From Cephalopachus bancanus (lineage: Eukaryota; Chordata; Mammalia; Primates; Tarsiidae): 64,000 nucleotides of DNA. Numbering within the stretch: position 1 is the first letter of the stretch; the number at the start of each line of letters is the position of its first letter. The position numbers and the translations under genes are program-made. Location of the stretch: the NCBI GenBank assembly GCA_027257055.1, contig JAPVLO010000570.1, positions 820,001 through 884,000 of the forward strand, written 5' to 3'. Shown piece after piece: positions 58,326 to 64,000 of the stretch. The notes beneath the pieces were generated by a model. It made no database searches. It was not told where the DNA came from and saw only the letters and a list, made by a program, of their open reading frames with translations.

Positions 58326-59945
58326 GTCCGAGGTATCTTCCTAACCAGAGAAGTGAAATATGTACACAATGAAAACTACAAAACACTGATCAAATAGTTG
58401 AAGAAGACACAAACATATGGAAAAATATTCCATGCTCATGGATAGGAGGAATAAAAATTATTATGACGTCCATCTTACCAAAGGCAATCTACAGAGTCGT
58501 TGCAATGCACATTAAATTCCCAGCATCATTTTTCTCAGTCCTGGAAGCAACAATATGGAAATTTCTATGAAAATATAAATGACCATTAATAACAAAACAA
58601 TCCTCAGTAAAAGAAACAAAGCACAAGGCATCAAACTCCCAGACTTTAAACTTTACTACATGGCTACAATAATCAAAACAACCTAACATCAGTACAAGAA
58701 CAGGTATGTAGACCAATGAAAGAGGATAGAATTTCCAGAAGCAAAACATCAATTTCTCAACCAACTCATCTGTGACCATGCTTCCAGCAACAACCACTGG
58801 GGAAAGGAAAAATTATTCAATAAATGGTGCTGGGAAAATTGGCTGACCACATGCAGAAGATTGAAGTAAGAACTTTACCTATCACCACACACAAAAATCA
58901 ACTCTAAATGCATCAAAGATCTAAATGTAAAATCTAAAACCATGAGAATCTTGGAAAATGCAGGATACACCCTTAGGGTAATTGGAGTAGGCCACCAATT
59001 CCTGCTCAAAAACCCAGACATCTATTTCATAAGAGATTAAAATAGACAAGTGGGAACTCATTAAACTGAAAAGGTTATGCAGAGCAATAGTAACCATCAA
59101 AAGAGTGGGGAGGCAGCCCACAGAATGGGGAAAAAATATTTTCCAACTGCATATCTAACAAAGGCTTAATATGCAGGATCTATAAGGAACTCAAATGTAC
59201 TGAGAGGAAAAACAAACAAACAAACAAAAAACAGTCCCATTAAAAAGTGGACAAATGACATGAATAGACACTTCTCAAAAGAATACATACAAGCAGTCAA
59301 CAGACACATGAAAAAATGCTCAGTCTCACTAATCATCAGAAAAATAGCACTCAAAAACAAATTGAGATACTACCTAACTACAGTAAGAATGAACATCATT
59401 AATAAAGCAAAAAACAACAGATACTGGTGAGGATGTGGAGAAAAGGGACTACTTCTACACTTCGTGGGAAAGAAAACTATTTCAACCTCAATGAAAAACA
59501 TGTTTATTACAGCACCATTCACAATAGCAAAATCATGGAACCAACCATGCTGCCCATCCAAACTGGACTGGATAAAAAAATGTGGTACATATTCACAATG
59601 GAATGTTATACAGCCATAAAGGACAGCAAAATTATGGAGTTCGTGGCAACTTGGATGGATTTAGACTCTATAATACTCAGTTATCTATCACAGAAGCAAA
59701 GAACTGAGTATCACATCCTCTCATGCATAAGCAAATTCTGAACATTTACCATAATACTATGAGAAAGGGATTGGCATTAACCAGAAACTGCCTGGAGAGG
59801 CAGGGTGTGGCACATAAATTCAATAAAGGTACCTGATCTCAAACCAGGCAAAGTGGAGACCAAAGGGAGACCCATATTACCTGAATTGTGACCACTTGTA
59901 TATCTAATCTTCAATTATACCCCACATATTTAATATTAAAAAAAT
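58326..59945 (+). pseudogene. Sense 3' half of the twin-primed L1
   Basis: Starts in late RT ('gtatcttcctaaccagagaagtg', 'gaaaactacaaaacactg'), runs through the C-terminal ORF2 ('cagcccacagaatgggg', 'gaatagacacttctcaaaag', 'atggatttagactctataatactcag') and a 3'UTR with 'ccagaaactgcctgg'. It ends in an A-rich tail at about 59935-59955. The region between the two halves (most of RT) is missing. Confidence 0.87.
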
Positions 59946-59954
59946 AAAAAGGAA

Positions 59955-60376
59955 AACCTTCTGGATAAGATTCACTCTATTAGATGTCATTAGGAATATT
60001 AGTGATTTACTGCAGAAGGTCAAAATATCAATATTAACAGAGTTTTGGATAAAGTTTATGTTTACCTTCATGGATGTCATTGAAGGTTTCAAGACTTCAA
60101 TGGAGGAAGTAACTGCAGATTTTCTGGGAATAGCAGGACAGCTGGTATTAGAAGTGAAGCCTGAAGATGTGACTGAATTGTTGCAATTTCAGAAAAAAAA
60201 TGGAATGGATAAAGAGTTTCTTCTTAGAGATAAATGAAGAAAATTGTTTTTGGAACAGAATCTGCCCTTATTAAGATGCTATGTGCATTGTTGAAATGAC
60301 AACAAAGGATTTTGTATATTTTATAAACTTAGAGGATTAAGCAGCAGCAGGGTTTGAAAGCATTGACTCAATAGTC
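59955..60376 (+). pseudogene. Tigger1 transposase remnant, C-terminal part
   Basis: Collinear with the late coding part of Tigger1 (a pogo/CENP-B-like DNA transposon): 'cttctggataagattcactctattagatg', 'tcaagacttcaatggaggaagtaactgcagat', 'gaagcctgaagatgtgactgaattg' and 'gaaatgacaacaaagg'. Translation gives 'GFKTSMEEVTADFLGIAGQL' before stops. The N-terminal DNA-binding and DDE catalytic parts are not here. It continues after the L1 at 61107. Confidence 0.8.
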
Positions 60377-61106
60377 CCCTAGCTAGACTGACCAAGAAAA
60401 AAACCAAATAAATACAATCAGAAACACAAAAGATGAAGTCACATCTGACCCTGAAGAAATACAAAAGATCATTAGGGACTACTATGTACACTTGTATGGA
60501 AACAAACTTGAAAACCTTAAGGAAATAGAGGACTTTCTGACATTACACAACCTACCTAGGTTGGAACAAGAAACTGAGACCCTAAATAGACCAATAACAA
60601 TCAATAAAATTGACCACGTAATAAGAAAACTTCCTACAAAAAAAAAGCCCTGGTCCAGATGGCTTTCCAGCAGAATTCTACAAGACATTTAAGGAGGAGC
60701 TAATACCAATCCTACTAAAGGTATTCCAGGTGATTGAAAAAGATGGAACTCTCCCCAAATCATTTTACAAAACCGACATTACATTGATACCCAAACCAGG
60801 TAAAGATCCAACAAAGAAAGAGAACTACAGGCCAATATCTTTGATGAACATAGATGCTAAAATTCTCAACAAGATCCTAGCAAACCGGATTCAGCAATAC
60901 ATCTCAAAAATCATCCGTCATGACCAAGTAGGCTTCATTCCTGGGATGCAAGGCTGGTTCAGCTTTCGTAAGACCATAAATGTAATTAAATACATCAACA
61001 GATGTCAAAACAAAAACCACATGATTATATCATTAGATGCAGAAAAAGCTTTTGATAAAATCCAGCACCTCTTCCTGATAAAAACCCTTGAACATTTGGG
61101 ACTCCA
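60377..61106 (+). pseudogene. L1 ORF2 fragment inserted in Tigger1
   Basis: Two frames, 60492-60692 and 60730-61113, encode the linker ('[15 protein letters not shown]', '[13 protein letters not shown]') and the RT N-terminal part ('[20 protein letters not shown]', '[20 protein letters not shown]', '[14 protein letters not shown]', '[15 protein letters not shown]'). It stops before the FADD box, with no 3'UTR or A tail. Flanking words 'gactcaat' (60370) and 'gactccaat' (61101) look like a target duplication. A frameshift near 60645 separates the frames; it lies in a run of A's. Confidence 0.88.
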
Positions 61107-61234
61107 ATTTTGAAAGAAGTTCTATGAGTTAAATGCTATTAAACAGCATCAAGAGTTGCAGAGAAATTCTTTGTAAAAGGAGTAATCTAATTGATGTGGC
61201 AAATATCATTGTTGTTTTATTTTATATTATTTTG
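61107..61234 (+). mobile_element. Tigger1, middle piece
   Basis: 'ttgaaagaagttctatgagttaaatgctattaaacagcatcaagag' and 'ttgatgtggcaaatatcattgttg' continue Tigger1 directly from 60376. Confidence 0.8.
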
Positions 61235-61537
61235 TTTATTTTATGCTTTTAGAGACAGGGTTTTGTTCTGTCACTGAGACTGAAATGCAGTGGAATGATC
61301 ATTGTTCACTGTAACCTCAAACTCTTGAGTTCAAGAGATTCTTCCTCCTCAGCCTCCTGAGTTGCTAGAACTATACACATGTGCCATTATGGCTAGCTAA
61401 TTTTTTTTAAACTTGTAAATACAGGGTCTTTTTTATGTTGTCTACACTGGTCTTGAACTCTTAACCTCAAGTGATCCTCCTGACTTAGCATCTCAAAACA
61501 CTGGGATTAGTAACATGAGCCACTGCATCTGAACCAT
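61235..61537 (-). mobile_element. Canonical old AluJ inserted in Tigger1
   Basis: 'agagacagggttttgttctgtcactgagactg', 'gttcactgtaacctcaaactc' and 'gggattagtaacatgagccactgcatctg' belong to ordinary AluJ, not the later local subtype. Flanks share a 'cattgttgt/cattattgt' word. Confidence 0.88.
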
Positions 61538-61710
61538 TATTGTCATAATTTAAGAAATTTCCACAGCAACTCTATTTCAGCAATCTTGATCAGTCAGCAA
61601 ACTTCAACATTAAGGCAATATAGCCTTCCACCAGTAAAAATGTAAAAGATTACAACTTGCTAAAGTCTCTAATGTTTGTTAACATTTTTAGCCATAAAAT
61701 ATTTTTAATT
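61538..61710 (+). mobile_element. Tigger1, right piece
   Basis: 'taagaaatttccacagcaactc', 'gatcagtcagcaaacttcaacatt' and 'accagtaaaaatgtaaaagattacaac' follow Tigger1 up to near its coding end. The terminal inverted repeat is not reached. Confidence 0.78.
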
Positions 61711-62445
61711 TTTGATGTTATATTTGTTCATGTTTATGAAGTATGTGCAAAATTTTGTTATAAGTATAGAATGTATAATGATCATATCAGTGTATTTAAG
61801 GTGTCCATTACCCAAGTGTTTGTCATTTCAATGTGTTGGGTACATTTCAATTTCTCTCTTCTTGCTATTTTGAAATATATATTACATTATTGTTAAATAT
61901 AGTCACTCTACTTTTCTATCCAACATTATTCCTTCTTTATGAATGTATGATTGTGCTGGATAAATAATCTCTCTTCATTCCCACGCATGTACACTTCCCA
62001 GTGTCTGCTACCTATCATCTTCTTCTACCTCCATGAGATCAACTTTTTTAGCTCTCACATATGAATGAGACCATGTGGTGTTTGCTTTCCTATGCCTGGC
62101 TTATTTCTCTTAATGTAATAACCTCCAGTTTCATCCATGATTCTGCAAATGACATTACTTCATTCTTATTCATGGCCAAATAAAATTTTATTGTGCATAT
62201 GCACCACATTTCCTTTATCCATTCATCAACTGATAGACACTTAGGTTGATTCTATATCTTTTCAATTGTTAGTCGTGCTGCCGTAAACATGTGAGTGCAG
62301 ATATTTGTTTGAAGTATTGATTTATTTTCCTTTCCAAATATAAATATCTAATAGTGAGGTTGAAAAATTGCATGGTAGTTGTAGCTTATTTTTTTGAGAA
62401 ATCTCCATATTGTTTTTCACAGTGGTTGTAATACTTTACATTATT
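61711..62445 (-). mobile_element. Old L1 (L1MA/MB-like) 3' end
   Basis: 3'UTR in reverse ('gtcattacccaagtg'-type text at 61805, 'gaaatatatattacattattgttaaatatagtcac'), then C-terminal ORF2 ('cctggcttatttctcttaatgtaataacctccag', 'ccattcatcaactgatagacac'). It is cut at 62445 by the next L1. Confidence 0.78.
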
Positions 62446-64000
62446 TTTTATTTTAAAGATATGGGGTTAAGTATGCAAATGGTCATTGTATAGATAAAGT
62501 TTGGGCCTCCCTTTGCTCTGCATTTCACATGGTTTGAGATCAGATACCCTTATTGATGAAGTGTACCTCCCACACTCCTTCCCCTGGCAGTTTCCCACTA
62601 CTACCAATCCCCTTTTTATTGTACTATGATAATTGTTCATGGTCTACTTATGAGTGAGAGCATGTGATAATCAGTTCTTTCTTTCTGTGATAAATCACTA
62701 AGTATTACAGACTCTAAATGCATCCAAGTTGCTGCAAAATTCATAATTTTGTCCTTCTTAATGACTGCATAGTATTCCATTGTGTATATGTACCACATTT
62801 TTTTCCAGTCTAATTCAATGGACAGCATGGTTGGTTTCATGTTTTTGCTATAGCGAATAATGCTGCAATAAATATGTATGCACAGTTATCTTTTCTTGTA
62901 GAATGATTTGAGTTCCTATGGTTATATTCCCAGAAGGGAGATTGCTGGGTCATTATGTGGGGGTTAATTTTTAGATCTTTTAGGAATCACCACACTGTTT
63001 TCCACAGAGGTTGCACTAGTTTACACAACCACCAACAGTATAGAAGTGTCCCATTTTCCCTGCATCTCCTCCAGCATCAGTATCTGCTGTTTTTCGAGTT
63101 ATTGATGATGGCTATCCTGACAAAAGTTAAATGGAATCTCAGTGCAGTTTTAATTCACATTTCTTTGATGATTAGTGAGACTGAGCATTTTTTTCATGTG
63201 TCTGTTGGATGATCATTTGTCTTCTTTTGAGAAGTGTCTATTCAATTCTTTTTCCCATTTTCTAATTGGATTTATTTTTTTATTCAGCATATTTGAATAC
63301 CTTGTAGATCCTAGATGTTAGACCTTTGTCAGATATGCAGTTGGCAAATATTTTTTCCCAGTCTGTGGGCTGTCTCGCCACTCTGTTGATGGTTTATTTG
63401 GCTTTGCAGAAGCTTTTCAGTTTGATGAGGTCCCATTTGTCTATCTTATCTCTTCTGGCATGGGTATTTGGAGTTTTGATCAGAAATCCGTTGCCAGTTC
63501 CAATTTCCATAAGGGTTTCTCCTGCATTTTCTAAGATTCTTATAGTTTGTGGTTTTATATTTAGGTTTTTGATCCACTTATAGCTGATTTTTGTGAATTG
63601 TGATAGGTAAGGGTCTTGTTTTAATCTTGTGCATGTTGTCAGTCAGTTTTCCCAGAACTGTGTACTGAATAAGCTCTTTTCTTCCCAGTAATTATTAGTG
63701 GAAGCTTTAAGATTAATTCATTGGAAAATTGAGGTTTTGCCTCCAGAATATCTATCCTGTTCCATTGTCCCATATGCCTGTTCTTGTACCAAACCAAGCT
63801 GTTTTGATAAAGTTTAAATTCTGGAAGTGTGCTACCTCCTGCTTTGTTTATTTTGCTGAGGATTATTTTGGTTATTCATGGTCATTTATGATTCCATATG
63901 AATTTCTTAAATCTTGTTTCCAGATCTGAGGAGAATAATGCTGACAACTTAATGGGTATTGTGCTAAATCTGTAGATTGACTTGGGTGGGTGGACATCTT
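62446..64000 (-). mobile_element. L1 3' half, minus strand, runs off the window
   Basis: A T-rich poly(A) side at 62440-62457, a 3'UTR containing 'cccctggcagtttcccactactaccaatcccc' (one copy of the block doubled at 49581), then ORF2 C-terminal sequence. The frame at 62637-62840 encodes 'KKMWYIYTMEYYAVIKKDKI'. Upstream pieces read in reverse to 64000. It is younger than the L1 it interrupts. Confidence 0.87.

Overview
This is AT-rich, non-coding DNA from a primate nuclear genome. I find no host exon, tRNA, rRNA or prokaryotic feature. The long reading frames are either tandem-repeat artefacts (first 6 kb) or decayed LINE-1 (L1) and Alu pieces. Most Alus are dimers with an unusual signature: a 'ggctcggtggctcagcc' head, a 'tctctacaataaatcaaaaaat' linker, 'cccagcaggtc' in the right arm and a 'gagactccaactc' end. 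This is neither the anthropoid AluS/Y nor, as I recall it, the lemur/galago pattern. Together with a free Alu left monomer it suggests a tarsier; the species is an inference.

Layout. 1-5930: a satellite of about 34 units of ~175 bp, each built of two diverged ~85-90 bp half-units. 5941-7200: the 5'UTR of an L1 on the minus strand, abutting the array. 7.2-16.2 kb: old L1 fragments and Alus, an AluJ split by an LTR-like insert, and a young 1,339-bp palindromic retroviral LTR-like element (11730-13068) inside an old L1. 16.9-22.8 kb: an old, nearly full-length plus-strand L1 carrying four Alu insertions. 22.8-23.6 kb: a second copy of the L1 5'UTR seen at 6 kb, ending in a 22-bp Alu stub. 23.6-35.6 kb: minus- and plus-strand L1M pieces, two MaLR-type LTR fragments and Alus. 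35.9-40.1 kb: an inverted (twin-primed) L1 and an internally deleted L1 that looks like a reinserted spliced transcript. 41-45.5 kb: mostly single-copy-looking sequence. 45.5-49.5 kb: old L1 5' and ORF1 pieces. 49.5-53.8 kb: a minus-strand L1 with nearly all of ORF2 but a ruined reverse-transcriptase active site. 54.4-57.1 kb: an old plus-strand L1. 57.3-59.9 kb: a second twin-primed L1. 59.95-61.7 kb: a Tigger1 DNA transposon broken by an L1 and an AluJ. 61.7-64 kb: two minus-strand L1s, the last running off the window.

No genes work together here; the window is a record of layered transposition. The items most worth following are the palindromic LTR element at 11730-13068, whose structure fits a poly(A)-primed snap-back cDNA integrated by two identical U3 ends; the octamer-rich dimeric satellite beside an L1 5'UTR; and the SpIRE-like L1 at 38221-40061. 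All calls are by eye, without database searches; boundaries are usually good to about 5-30 bp unless a target-site duplication fixes them.
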